Below are positions 1-5,073 of a stretch of 5,073 nucleotides of DNA, one piece after another (within the stretch, counting starts at the first letter, position 1; each line of letters starts with the position of its first letter). The notes under the pieces were generated by a model. That model did not search any database and was not told the origin of the DNA. It worked only from the letters and a program-made list of their open reading frames with translations. This stretch comes from Prevotellaceae bacterium (GTDB lineage: Bacteria > Bacteroidota > Bacteroidia > Bacteroidales > UBA932), in NCBI GenBank assembly GCA_031288885.1, contig JAITQP010000276.1, positions 1-5,073 of the forward strand, in the 5' to 3' direction. The position numbers and the translations under genes are program-made.

Positions 1-9
1 AAAAAATAT

Positions 10-1395
10 ATGGAATTTCGTATTGAGAAAGACACGATGGGCGAGGTAAAAGTACCCGCCGACAAGTACTGGGGCGCGCAAACCGAGCGCTCCCGCAACA
101 ACTTTAAGGTTGGCCCCGAGGCGTCCATGCCGAAGGAGATTATTGAGGCGTTTGCCTACCTGAAAAAGGCGGCGGCCTACGCCAACTGCGACTTGGGCGT
201 GCTCCCCTCCGAAAAGCGCGACCTGATAGCCAAGGTGTGCGACGAAATTTTGGAGAAAAAGCTGAACGACCAATTCCCGCTCGTCATCTGGCAAACCGGC
301 TCGGGGACGCAGAGCAACATGAACGTAAACGAGGTGGTTGCCAACCGCGCCCACGTGCTGCAAGGCAACAAGCTGGGCGAAGGCAAAACCTTTATCCACC
401 CAAACGACGACGTGAACAAGTCGCAGTCGAGCAACGACACCTTCCCAACCGCCATGCACGTGGCGGCGTACAAGGCGGTGGTGGAGATAACCATCCCGGG
501 GGTGGAGAAGCTGCGCGACACGCTGCAGCGAAAGAGCGAAGCCTTTAAGGACGTTGTGAAAATTGGGCGCACGCACCTCATGGACGCTACGCCGCTAACG
601 CTGGGGCAGGAGCTGTCGGGCTACGTGGCGCAGCTCAACCACGCGCTGCGCGCCATCAAAAACACGCTGGCGCACCTCTCCGAAATCGCGCTGGGCGGCA
701 CGGCGGTGGGCACGGGGCTCAACACCCCAAAGGGCTACGACGTGAAGGTGGCGGACTACATCGCCAAGTTTACCGGACTGCCCATCAGGACTGCCCCCAA
801 CAAGTTTGAGGCGCTGGCAGCCCACGACGGCATTGTGGAGGCGCACGGCGCGCTGAAGCAGCTGGCGGTTTCGCTCATGAAAATCGCCAACGACATCCGC
901 ATGATGGCCTCCGGCCCGCGCTCCGGTATCGGCGAAATTTTTATCCCCGAAAACGAGCCGGGGTCGTCCATCATGCCCGGAAAGGTAAACCCCACGCAGT
1001 GCGAAGCAACCACCATGGTGTGCGCGCAGGTCATCGGCAACGACGTTACCGTAAGCGTTGGCGGCAGCACGGGGCACTACGAGCTCAACGTCTTTAAGCC
1101 CGTTATGGCAAACGCTTTCCTGCAATCGGCGCGGCTGCTGGGCGACGTGTGCACCTCGCTCAACGACCACTGCGCCGTGGGCATCGAGCCCAACACGGCG
1201 CGCATCAACGAGCTGGTGAACAACTCGCTCATGCTGGTAACGGCGCTCAACACCCACATCGGCTACGAAAAGGCAGCGCAAATTGCCAAAAAAGCGCACA
1301 AGGAAAACACCACGCTTCGCGCCGCCGCGCTGGCGCTGGGCTACCTCACCAACGAGCAGTTCACGGAGTGGGTTGACCCCAAAAAGATGGTCTGA
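10..1395 (+). CDS. fumC: Class II fumarate hydratase (fumarase C)
   Basis: Catalyses reversible hydration of fumarate to L-malate in the TCA cycle; family members are cytosolic homotetramers without an iron-sulfur cluster. The 461-residue product is near full family length (E. coli FumC is about 467) and is colinear with it as I recall that sequence. Visible motifs are [10 protein letters not shown] (residues 96-105), [14 protein letters not shown] (130-143, substrate binding), [10 protein letters not shown] (186-195, catalytic-base region, His189) and the superfamily signature [11 protein letters not shown] (318-328), with the catalytic Ser319 loop and Lys325. The C-terminal domain contains [19 protein letters not shown] and ends at WVDPKKMV, slightly shorter than E. 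coli. The ATG at 10 is chosen because the protein then begins [13 protein letters not shown], matching the family N-terminus. Only nine A/T-rich bases precede it, so the promoter and any upstream gene lie outside the window. Argininosuccinate lyase and aspartase share the fold, but the whole-length match favours fumarase. Confidence 0.97.
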   Translation: MEFRIEKDTMGEVKVPADKYWGAQTERSRNNFKVGPEASMPKEIIEAFAYLKKAAAYANCDLGVLPSEKRDLIAKVCDEILEKKLNDQFPLVIWQTGSGTQSNMNVNEVVANRAHVLQGNKLGEGKTFIHPNDDVNKSQSSNDTFPTAMHVAAYKAVVEITIPGVEKLRDTLQRKSEAFKDVVKIGRTHLMDATPLTLGQELSGYVAQLNHALRAIKNTLAHLSEIALGGTAVGTGLNTPKGYDVKVADYIAKFTGLPIRTAPNKFEALAAHDGIVEAHGALKQLAVSLMKIANDIRMMASGPRSGIGEIFIPENEPGSSIMPGKVNPTQCEATTMVCAQVIGNDVTVSVGGSTGHYELNVFKPVMANAFLQSARLLGDVCTSLNDHCAVGIEPNTARINELVNNSLMLVTALNTHIGYEKAAQIAKKAHKENTTLRAAALALGYLTNEQFTEWVDPKKMV

Positions 1396-1401
1396 AGAGA
1401 G

Positions 1402-3894
1402 TTAATTTTCGCTCACGTAAACCCTGTTTACCCGCGTTGAGATGCGGGTGAGGATTTCGTAGGGAATGGTGTTGAGCGTTTTGGCGAGGGCGGTCACGCT
1501 GGGGTTTTCGCCAAAGATGATGACCTCGTCGCCCGCGTGCACCGCGAGACCGGTAACGTCTGCCATGCACATGTCCATGCAGATGTTGCCGATGAAGGGC
1601 GCCGGCTTGCCGCCAATGAGCACGCCGCCCGCGCCGTTGCCCAGCAGCCGGTTCAGCCCGTCGGCGTAGCCAACGGGGATAGCGGCAATCGTTTTCTCCT
1701 CCTCCGCCTTACCCATTCGCCCGTAGCCCACCGTGTCGCCTGCCGGCACGCGCTTTACCTGCACCACGGTGCTCTTGAGAACGCTCACGGTGCGCATGCT
1801 GCTGGGCTTGGTGGCGCTCGCGCCGTAGAGCGAAATGCCCAGCCGCACCATGTCGAGCTGCGCCTCCGGAAAGCGCTCCACGCCTGCCGAGTTGGCCACG
1901 TGCCGCAGCGCTTTGTAGCCCAGCGCCTCCTCCACCCTTTTGCTCATCGCGCCGAACAGCGCAACCTGCGCGCGGGTAAAGTCGTCGTGCTGCGGCTCGT
2001 CGGCAGCGGCAAAGTGCGAGAAGATGCTCGCCACCTTGAGGTTGCGGAAGCGCGGCAGGCAAAGCAGCAGCTCGTCCAGCTCCTCCTCCGCAAAGCCCAA
2101 GCGGTGCATCCCCGTGTCCAGCTTAAGGTGAATGCTGCACACGCCCTCGCCCGCGCGCAGCACGGCCTCGCTGTAGCGCTGCAGCATGGGCAGGCTGTAT
2201 ATCTCCGGCTCCAGCCGGTGCTCCAGCATTTGCTCAAACGTGCCCGGCTCGGGGTTCAGAACGACCACCGGCATGGAAATTCCCGCTCGGCGCAGCTGCA
2301 CGCCCTCGTCGGCAAAGGCAACGCCGAGGTAGTCCACGCGCTGGTGCTGGAGCAGCCGCGCCACCTCAACTATCCCTGCGCCGTAGGCGTTGGCCTTGAC
2401 CATGGCGAGCGTTTTTACGCCTTTCCGCAGCGTTGCCCGCAGCGCGTTGAGGTTGTCGGTGAGCGCGGTGAGGTTGACCTCCAGCGTGGTGAGGTGCGTT
2501 TTTTGCGCCAGCTGGCGCGAGATTTGCTCCAGCAAAAAGCTGCGGCTCCCCTTGATGAGGATGGCCTCGTCCTTAAACGTGCTGCGGTCGAGCTGCCGCA
2601 GGAGGTGCCCCGTGGAGGAGAAGTGCTGCACGTCGCAGGTGAACTTGTCGAGGTGCTTGCCTACCTGCGCGCCAACGGCAATCAGGCGCGACACGCCGTG
2701 CTCGCGCAGCAGCTCCGCCACCTCGCCGTAGAGCCGCCAGCCCTCCTTGCCGCTCTGCTCAATGTCGGAGAGGATGACCGTGCGCCGCCGCCGCTTGCCG
2801 AAGCCCGACAGGAAGTCCAGCGCGATGCGGAGCGAGGCCACGTCGGCGTTGTAGGCGTCGTTGATGAGGACGCAGCCGTTGGCGCCCTCCTGCAGCTCCA
2901 GCCGCATGGCGATAGGCGAGAGGTGCGCCACGTTGCCCGCCACGTTCTCCTCGTTGATGTGCAGCGCGGGGAAGAGCTGCGCAAGGAGCATGCACGCCGT
3001 GAAGCTTTGCAGCGCGTTCTCCGTGGAGGCGGCGTCGGTAAAGGGGAGGTTGAGCAAAAATCGCCGCTGCGTAGCGGCCACCTCCACCGCTATGCAGGTG
3101 GCGACGTCGCTCTTTTCGGCGGAGATGACGCGCACGTCCGCCCCGTCGCCCGCGCCCCAGCAGCAGAGGCGTTTTTGCGCCAGCGACGCCGTGGCGCGGA
3201 TGGCGGCGTGCACCTCGTGCTGGTCGGAGCAGTACACGATGGCCTCGGCGTTGGCGCACAGGCGCAGCTTTTCGCGCAGCTTCTGCTCGCGCGAGGCAAA
3301 CCCCTCCTGATGCGCCTCGCCAAGGTTGGTGAACACCACCACGTCGGGGCGGAGGATGTTTTCCAGCCGCTCCATTTCGCTTGGCCGCGAAATGCCCGCC
3401 TCAAAAATCCCCAGCTCCGACGCCTCGTCCATGCGCCACACCGACAGCGGCACGCCCACCTGCGAGTTGTAGCTCTTGGGGCTGCGGGCTAACCGCAGCT
3501 GCGTGGAGAGCAGCTGCGCAATCCACTCCTTAACCACCGTTTTGCCGTTGCTTCCGGTCACCGCCACCACCGGATAGCTGTGCCGGCGGCGGTGGTGGGC
3601 GGCCAGCGCCTGTAGCGCGCGCAGCGTATCGGCCACGGTGATGAACGACGCCTGCGGGTATCGCTTGGCGCTGACCTCCTCGCTGACCACAAAGGCGCGC
3701 ACGCCGCGCGCGTAGAGGTCGGCAAGGTAGAGGTGACCGTTGTGCCGCTCCCCAACGAGGGCAAAAAACAGCGCCCTGTCCGGATAAAACGTGCTGCGGC
3801 TATCCGTCACCACATCCGCCACCACGGGCGTACCTTTTCCGGCAAGCGTTCCGCTCATAATTTCGGCAACCGCCGAAAGGGTGTAAGGTTTCAT
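1402..3894 (-). CDS. murF-alr: Bifunctional MurF (UDP-MurNAc-tripeptide:D-Ala-D-Ala ligase) / alanine racemase fusion
   Basis: An 830-residue cytosolic fusion of two peptidoglycan enzymes. Residues 1 to about 455 are MurF, which joins D-Ala-D-Ala to UDP-MurNAc-tripeptide using ATP: an N-terminal substrate domain with DSRS (31-34), the P-loop TGSNGKT (113-119), SYNSQVGVPLS (141-151), TNLGEAHQEGF (189-199), NDAYNA (345-350) and KGSR (448-451). Residues from about 468 are a PLP-dependent fold-III alanine racemase making D-Ala: VKANAYGAG with the PLP lysine at Lys500, KLDTGMHRLG (591-600), VRLGISLYG with Arg684 expected to contact the pyridine nitrogen, VGYGRM with the probable catalytic Tyr724, and ICMDMCMADVT (771-781). 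All key motifs of both halves look intact. The racemase product is used by D-Ala-D-Ala ligase (not in the window), whose product MurF then uses. This fusion is common in Bacteroidota. The ATG at 3894 gives the expected MurF N-terminus, and a -7 box lies about 27 bp upstream. The gene is transcribed alone in this window. Confidence 0.97.
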   Translation of the reverse strand: MKPYTLSAVAEIMSGTLAGKGTPVVADVVTDSRSTFYPDRALFFALVGERHNGHLYLADLYARGVRAFVVSEEVSAKRYPQASFITVADTLRALQALAAHHRRRHSYPVVAVTGSNGKTVVKEWIAQLLSTQLRLARSPKSYNSQVGVPLSVWRMDEASELGIFEAGISRPSEMERLENILRPDVVVFTNLGEAHQEGFASREQKLREKLRLCANAEAIVYCSDQHEVHAAIRATASLAQKRLCCWGAGDGADVRVISAEKSDVATCIAVEVAATQRRFLLNLPFTDAASTENALQSFTACMLLAQLFPALHINEENVAGNVAHLSPIAMRLELQEGANGCVLINDAYNADVASLRIALDFLSGFGKRRRRTVILSDIEQSGKEGWRLYGEVAELLREHGVSRLIAVGAQVGKHLDKFTCDVQHFSSTGHLLRQLDRSTFKDEAILIKGSRSFLLEQISRQLAQKTHLTTLEVNLTALTDNLNALRATLRKGVKTLAMVKANAYGAGIVEVARLLQHQRVDYLGVAFADEGVQLRRAGISMPVVVLNPEPGTFEQMLEHRLEPEIYSLPMLQRYSEAVLRAGEGVCSIHLKLDTGMHRLGFAEEELDELLLCLPRFRNLKVASIFSHFAAADEPQHDDFTRAQVALFGAMSKRVEEALGYKALRHVANSAGVERFPEAQLDMVRLGISLYGASATKPSSMRTVSVLKSTVVQVKRVPAGDTVGYGRMGKAEEEKTIAAIPVGYADGLNRLLGNGAGGVLIGGKPAPFIGNICMDMCMADVTGLAVHAGDEVIIFGENPSVTALAKTLNTIPYEILTRISTRVNRVYVSEN

Positions 3895-3920
3895 TTTTGC
3901 TATGCTTTTTTTATTTTGCG

Positions 3921-3928
3921 CAAAGGTA
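3921..3928 (-). promoter_or_regulatory. Bacteroidota -7 box for murF-alr
   Basis: Read on the minus strand this is TACCTTTG, a match to the TAnnTTTG -7 element of the Bacteroidota primary sigma factor. The start codon at 3894 lies about 27 bp downstream, implying a short A-rich leader of roughly 20 nt. No TTTG -33 box is visible at 19-21 bp spacing, and there is no clear Shine-Dalgarno in the leader; both are common in this phylum. The assignment is from motif and position only. Confidence 0.6.
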
Positions 3929-3939
3929 CGGATTTTTTT

Positions 3940-3963
3940 AGTGATTAGCTATGAGTGATTAGC
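3940..3963. repeat. Tandem 10-bp direct repeat AGTGATTAGC
   Basis: AGTGATTAGC occurs at 3940-3949 and again at 3954-3963, a 14-bp period with four bases between. The second copy runs into the left arm of the inverted repeat at 3956-4011. The repeat lies upstream of the murF-alr -7 box, about where its -33 region would be. It may be a duplication at the edge of a small inserted element or a pair of protein-binding sites; the sequence does not decide between these. Confidence 0.6.
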
Positions 3964-4011
3964 GGCGCGAAGCGTGTAAGGGCTACGCCAACAATACCGC
4001 GCCGCTAATCA
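3956..4011. repeat. Perfect 14-bp inverted repeat in the divergent intergenic region
   Basis: TGATTAGCGGCGCG at 3956-3969 is the exact reverse complement of CGCGCCGCTAATCA at 3998-4011, enclosing a 28-nt loop. A further short pairing GCGT (3972-3975) with ACGC (3985-3988) lies inside the loop. The hairpin is followed by an A run on the plus strand and, beyond the 3940-3963 repeat, a T run lies on its left flank. A U tract is therefore missing on the exit side in both directions, so it does not look like an intrinsic terminator. It sits just upstream of the nucleotidyltransferase -7 box, covering where a -33 box would be. Candidate roles are a short palindromic interspersed element or an operator. 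Confidence 0.75.
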
Positions 4012-4022
4012 AAAAAAACTTG

Positions 4023-4030
4023 TATTTTTG
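4023..4030 (+). promoter_or_regulatory. Bacteroidota -7 box for the MNT nucleotidyltransferase gene
   Basis: TATTTTTG matches TAnnTTTG and lies 22 bp before the ATG at 4053, implying a leader of roughly 15 nt. No TTTG element is visible 19-21 bp upstream; that position falls inside the right arm of the perfect inverted repeat. The leader AAACGCTACGTT has no obvious Shine-Dalgarno. Confidence 0.55.
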
Positions 4031-4052
4031 CAAACCATAGAAACGCTACGTT

Positions 4053-4346
4053 ATGGATTCTAAAATGTTGAACGATATTATCACCGTATTAGGCAAGTCG
4101 CCCGTAGAAAAGGCGTGGCTATTTGGCTCCTTTGCCCGCAACGAAGAAGATAGCCAAAGCGATATTGATATGCTGGTACGCTTCAGCCCGAATGAAAAAA
4201 TCACGCTTTTTCGCTATGGGGGTATTGTTTACAATTTAGAGCAAATTACAGGCAGAAAAGTGAATTTGGTTGAGGAAGGAATGCTGAAGCCTTTTGCGCT
4301 TGAAGCAACCGAAAAAGATAAAGTGCTGATTTATGAGAAGTCCTGA
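4053..4346 (+). CDS. MNT-type minimal nucleotidyltransferase (MntA-like antitoxin of a HEPN/MNT module)
   Basis: A 97-residue protein of the minimal nucleotidyltransferase family (Pol beta superfamily). It has the canonical GSX10DXD motif: Gly25-Ser26 in GSFAR, then Asp37 and Asp39 in SDIDMLV. The usual C-terminal block follows, GRKVNLVEEGMLKPFALE from residue 67, ending DKVLIYEKS. In characterised MntA-HepT systems this protein is the antitoxin and transfers AMP from ATP to a tyrosine of the HEPN RNase toxin. The third acidic position, usually Asp in a VDLV motif, is Asn71 here (codon AAT), which could weaken catalysis. Size is normal for the family. The 3' end overlaps the apparent start of a partner gene at 4333, the usual layout, but that partner is broken. 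The gene is visibly richer in A/T than fumC and murF-alr, suggesting horizontal acquisition. Family assignment is firm; activity and present role are uncertain. Confidence 0.85.
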   Translation: MDSKMLNDIITVLGKSPVEKAWLFGSFARNEEDSQSDIDMLVRFSPNEKITLFRYGGIVYNLEQITGRKVNLVEEGMLKPFALEATEKDKVLIYEKS

Positions 4347-4383
4347 GCGGGATAAAGAGCGGGTAAAGCAATTACCACGCTAA
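4333..4383 (+). pseudogene. Remnant of a HEPN-domain (HepT-like / DUF86) partner gene
   Basis: An ATG at 4333, overlapping the last 14 bases of the nucleotidyltransferase gene in a different frame, opens MRSPERDKERVKQLPR and then stops at 4381. HepT/DUF86 proteins commonly begin MR..(V/I)RD(K/R)xRLxHIL, so MRSPERDKERVK fits that N-terminus and also sits where the toxin gene normally starts. Shifting the frame by one base near 4369 continues as ITTLNAANRDSI before another stop, loosely like the first helix, which would fit a one-base deletion. No further HEPN sequence, including the RxxxxxY active-site motif, is visible before the repeats begin near 4445. The identification rests on about 12 residues plus synteny. 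It could instead be a chance short frame. Confidence 0.5.
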
Positions 4384-4450
4384 ATGCAGCTAACAGGGAT
4401 AGCATTTAAAAACGCTGTCCGAGCTATAAATTTACATTAACGGAGAGGCG

Positions 4451-4476
4451 CGCTTCGCGTCATTGCGAGCGAAGCG
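4451..4476. repeat. Perfect 8-bp hairpin at the left end of the repeat region
   Basis: CGCTTCGC (4451-4458) pairs exactly with GCGAAGCG (4469-4476) around a 10-nt loop containing GTCATTGCGA. No T run follows, so it is unlikely to be an intrinsic terminator. It overlaps the first copy of the CATTGCGA repeat. Confidence 0.65.
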
Positions 4477-4686
4477 AAACAACTGGAGTTCGGCGGAGCC
4501 AATCCAGCGTCGCACGCCTCGCACCGCCCCGACCAACCTTATTTCCAACTTCATTCCCAAACAAAACAACCTCAGTAGCCCGAGAGGTCATCCCCCCTCT
4601 TCTCCCCAACCTCGTCACCTCATTGAGAGGGCGGCATTGCGAACGAAGCAGAGCAATCTAGCTCCGCTTCCTCGTAAGGGAATGAC
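4459..4686. repeat. Possible MITE-like or palindromic interspersed element
   Basis: The segment begins GTCATT (4459-4464) and ends AATGAC (4681-4686), which are inverted complements, giving a candidate unit of about 228 bp. Inside it are two direct copies of a roughly 22-bp motif starting CATTGCGA, at 4461-4482 and 4635-4656, agreeing at 18 of 22 positions. Each is followed shortly by AATCCAG (4501-4507) or AATCTAG (4655-4661). I recognise CATTGCGAGCGAAGCGAAGCAATC-type sequence as a common interspersed intergenic repeat in Bacteroidota genomes, from memory rather than a search. No transposase is present. The boundaries are tentative: the ends are only six bases, and this may be two adjacent partial copies rather than one unit. 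Confidence 0.45.
4645..4670. repeat. 10-bp imperfect hairpin in the second repeat copy
   Basis: GAAGCAGAGC (4645-4654) pairs with GCTCCGCTTC (4661-4670) with one mismatch and a 6-nt loop AATCTA. Additional outer pairing of CATT (4635-4638) with AATG (4681-4684) suggests a larger folded unit. There is no following T run. Confidence 0.55.
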
Positions 4687-4725
4687 CCATTGCCGGATTG
4701 AAGGAAGAATTTCTGTAAAAATAAT

Positions 4726-4756
4726 TTTGTCGATTCAAAAATCAGCTGTACTTTTG
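4726..4756 (+). promoter_or_regulatory. Bacteroidota promoter (-33 TTTG, -7 TACTTTTG) for the lipid kinase gene
   Basis: TTTG at 4726-4729 and TACTTTTG at 4749-4756 are separated by 19 bp, matching the Bacteroidota consensus TTTG-N19-21-TAnnTTTG in both boxes and spacing. Transcription would start near 4762, giving a leader of about 77 nt before the TTG at 4840. It is the best-formed promoter in the window, and its orientation and position fit the downstream gene. Confidence 0.75.
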
Positions 4757-4770
4757 CATCGTGTTAAATG

Positions 4771-4806
4771 CCCGCGAAGCCTCTTAACAATGCTTAAATG
4801 CGCGGG
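4771..4806 (+). promoter_or_regulatory. Stem-loop in the 5' leader of the lipid kinase gene
   Basis: CCCGCG (4771-4776) pairs with CGCGGG (4801-4806), with inner pairing AAGC (4777-4780) to GCTT (4792-4795) and a bulge on the right strand. An 8-bp direct repeat TTAAATGC (4764-4771 and 4794-4801) overlaps both arms. It falls entirely within the predicted leader. No U tract follows directly, so attenuation is not evident. It matches no riboswitch I recognise. Confidence 0.4.
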
Positions 4807-4839
4807 TTGTTTATTTTCTAACGCTTTACCTTCATCATC

Positions 4840-5073
4840 TTGACAAATATTGCGTTCATACACAATCCCGTTTCGGGCGGGAGGCAGAGGTTGGATATTC
4901 CCTTACTGGTTCGCCGGTACTTTACGTGCGAAAAAGGTTTTCAAGCTACCTTTTACCGCACAAGGTTTGCCGGCGATGCCATTGCTATGGCAAAGCAGCT
5001 TGCCGGCGAGGGCTACGATGCTGTGGTTGCCATTGGCGGCGACGGCACGGTGAACGAGGTGGCGCAGTCGCTG
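4840..5073 (+). CDS. Diacylglycerol-kinase-family lipid kinase, N-terminal part (runs off the window)
   Basis: The frame from TTG at 4840 reads MTNIAFIHNPVSGG (initiator taken as Met) and continues to the window end, 78 residues of a protein usually near 300. It belongs to the DAGK catalytic-domain family (DgkB/YegS/BmrU type), which phosphorylates diacylglycerol or related lipids with ATP at the membrane. Evidence is the first strand with NPVSGG (residues 9-14), the segment TFYRTRFAGDAIAMAKQL (37-54), typical of the T..GDA or T..GHA region, and the nucleotide-binding motif GGDGTVNEV (66-74). No ATG lies in frame near the expected N-terminus, and an in-frame TAA at 4819 limits extension. TTG at 4840 is therefore the best start, because it places Met exactly where relatives begin (M..IAFIxNP). 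No Shine-Dalgarno is clear. Substrate cannot be fixed from the N-terminus; NAD kinase shares the GGDGT motif but lacks this N-terminal pattern. Confidence 0.88.
   Translation, partial: MTNIAFIHNPVSGGRQRLDIPLLVRRYFTCEKGFQATFYRTRFAGDAIAMAKQLAGEGYDAVVAIGGDGTVNEVAQSL

Larger units (their letters stand above)
4347..4839. other. Gene-poor repeat-bearing intergenic region
   Basis: About 490 bp with no intact gene. The first part, to about 4440, is A/T-rich and includes the remains of the putative HEPN gene plus a weak 7-bp stem (4397-4403 with 4414-4420, one G-T wobble). From about 4445 to 4690 the composition changes to GC- and C-rich palindromic repeat sequence. From 4690 to 4839 it is A/T-rich again and carries the lipid kinase promoter and leader. 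A plus-strand frame open from 4463 to 4843 reads through the repeats; its product is low-complexity Arg/Pro/Ser-rich and resembles no family I know. Confidence 0.75.

Noticed and set aside
595..1299. A 234-codon minus-strand open frame within fumC
   Set aside because: It lies wholly inside the well-supported fumarase gene, has a low-complexity Arg/Val/His-rich translation and shows no family features.
1537..3492. A 651-codon plus-strand open frame antisense to murF-alr
   Set aside because: Its His/Arg/Ala/Val-rich translation has no recognisable domain and mirrors the GC-rich codon pattern of murF-alr, whose opposite-strand frame has intact catalytic motifs. It is a shadow frame.
3956..4020. 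Inverted repeat followed by an A run considered as an intrinsic terminator
   Set aside because: A U tract would be needed on the exit side. The plus strand has A residues there, and the left flank also gives A residues on the minus-strand transcript, so neither direction fits.
4445..4690. Repeats considered as a CRISPR array
   Set aside because: Only two imperfect copies about 174 bp apart, no regular spacers and no cas genes.
4463..4843. A 126-codon plus-strand open frame across the repeat region
   Set aside because: The translation is Arg/Pro/Ser-rich read-through of repeated palindromic sequence without recognisable domains, and it crosses the lipid kinase promoter and leader.
4840..4845. 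TTGACA resembling a sigma-70 -35 box
   Set aside because: No TATAAT-like -10 lies at suitable spacing, it coincides with the first two codons of the lipid kinase, and the upstream Bacteroidota-type promoter is a better explanation.
4850..5053. A 67-codon ATG frame over the start of the lipid kinase
   Set aside because: It is in a different frame from the NPVSGG and GGDGTVNEV motifs, and its product has no family features.

Overview
The window looks like a chromosomal segment of a Bacteroidota bacterium, probably a Bacteroidales-like lineage with fairly GC-rich genes. Three things support this. MurF and alanine racemase are fused in one reading frame, an arrangement typical of that phylum. 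Three promoter candidates match the phylum's -7 box TAnnTTTG, and one of them also has the TTTG -33 box at correct spacing. None of the gene starts checked has a convincing Shine-Dalgarno sequence. Genus cannot be assigned from the sequence alone.

Layout: (1) 10-1395, plus strand, a complete class II fumarase (fumC). (2) 1402-3894, minus strand, a complete 830-residue MurF-Alr fusion for peptidoglycan precursor synthesis, meeting fumC tail to tail with only 6 bp between the stop codons. (3) 3895-4052, a divergent intergenic region with a -7 box for each flanking gene, a 10-bp direct repeat and a perfect 14-bp inverted repeat. (4) 4053-4346, plus strand, a small MNT-type nucleotidyltransferase (MntA-like antitoxin), overlapping at its 3' end the start of what looks like a destroyed HEPN (HepT-like) partner at 4333-4383. 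(5) 4347-4839, about 490 bp without an intact gene, holding repeated palindromic sequence and a good Bacteroidota promoter. (6) 4840 to the window end, plus strand, the N-terminal 78 residues of a diacylglycerol-kinase-family lipid kinase, apparently starting at TTG.

FumC (TCA cycle), MurF-Alr (cell wall) and the lipid kinase (lipid metabolism) are housekeeping genes with no evident operon link; each is separately oriented or separately promoted. The accessory part is the 3940-4690 stretch. It is less GC-rich in the MNT gene and holds repeats, an apparently orphaned toxin-antitoxin half and a gene remnant, so it looks like a decayed mobile island between core genes. I did not find a convincing undescribed system. 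The most interesting signals are the broken HEPN/MNT module with an Asp-to-Asn change at its probable third metal-ligand position, and the palindromic repeats beside it.
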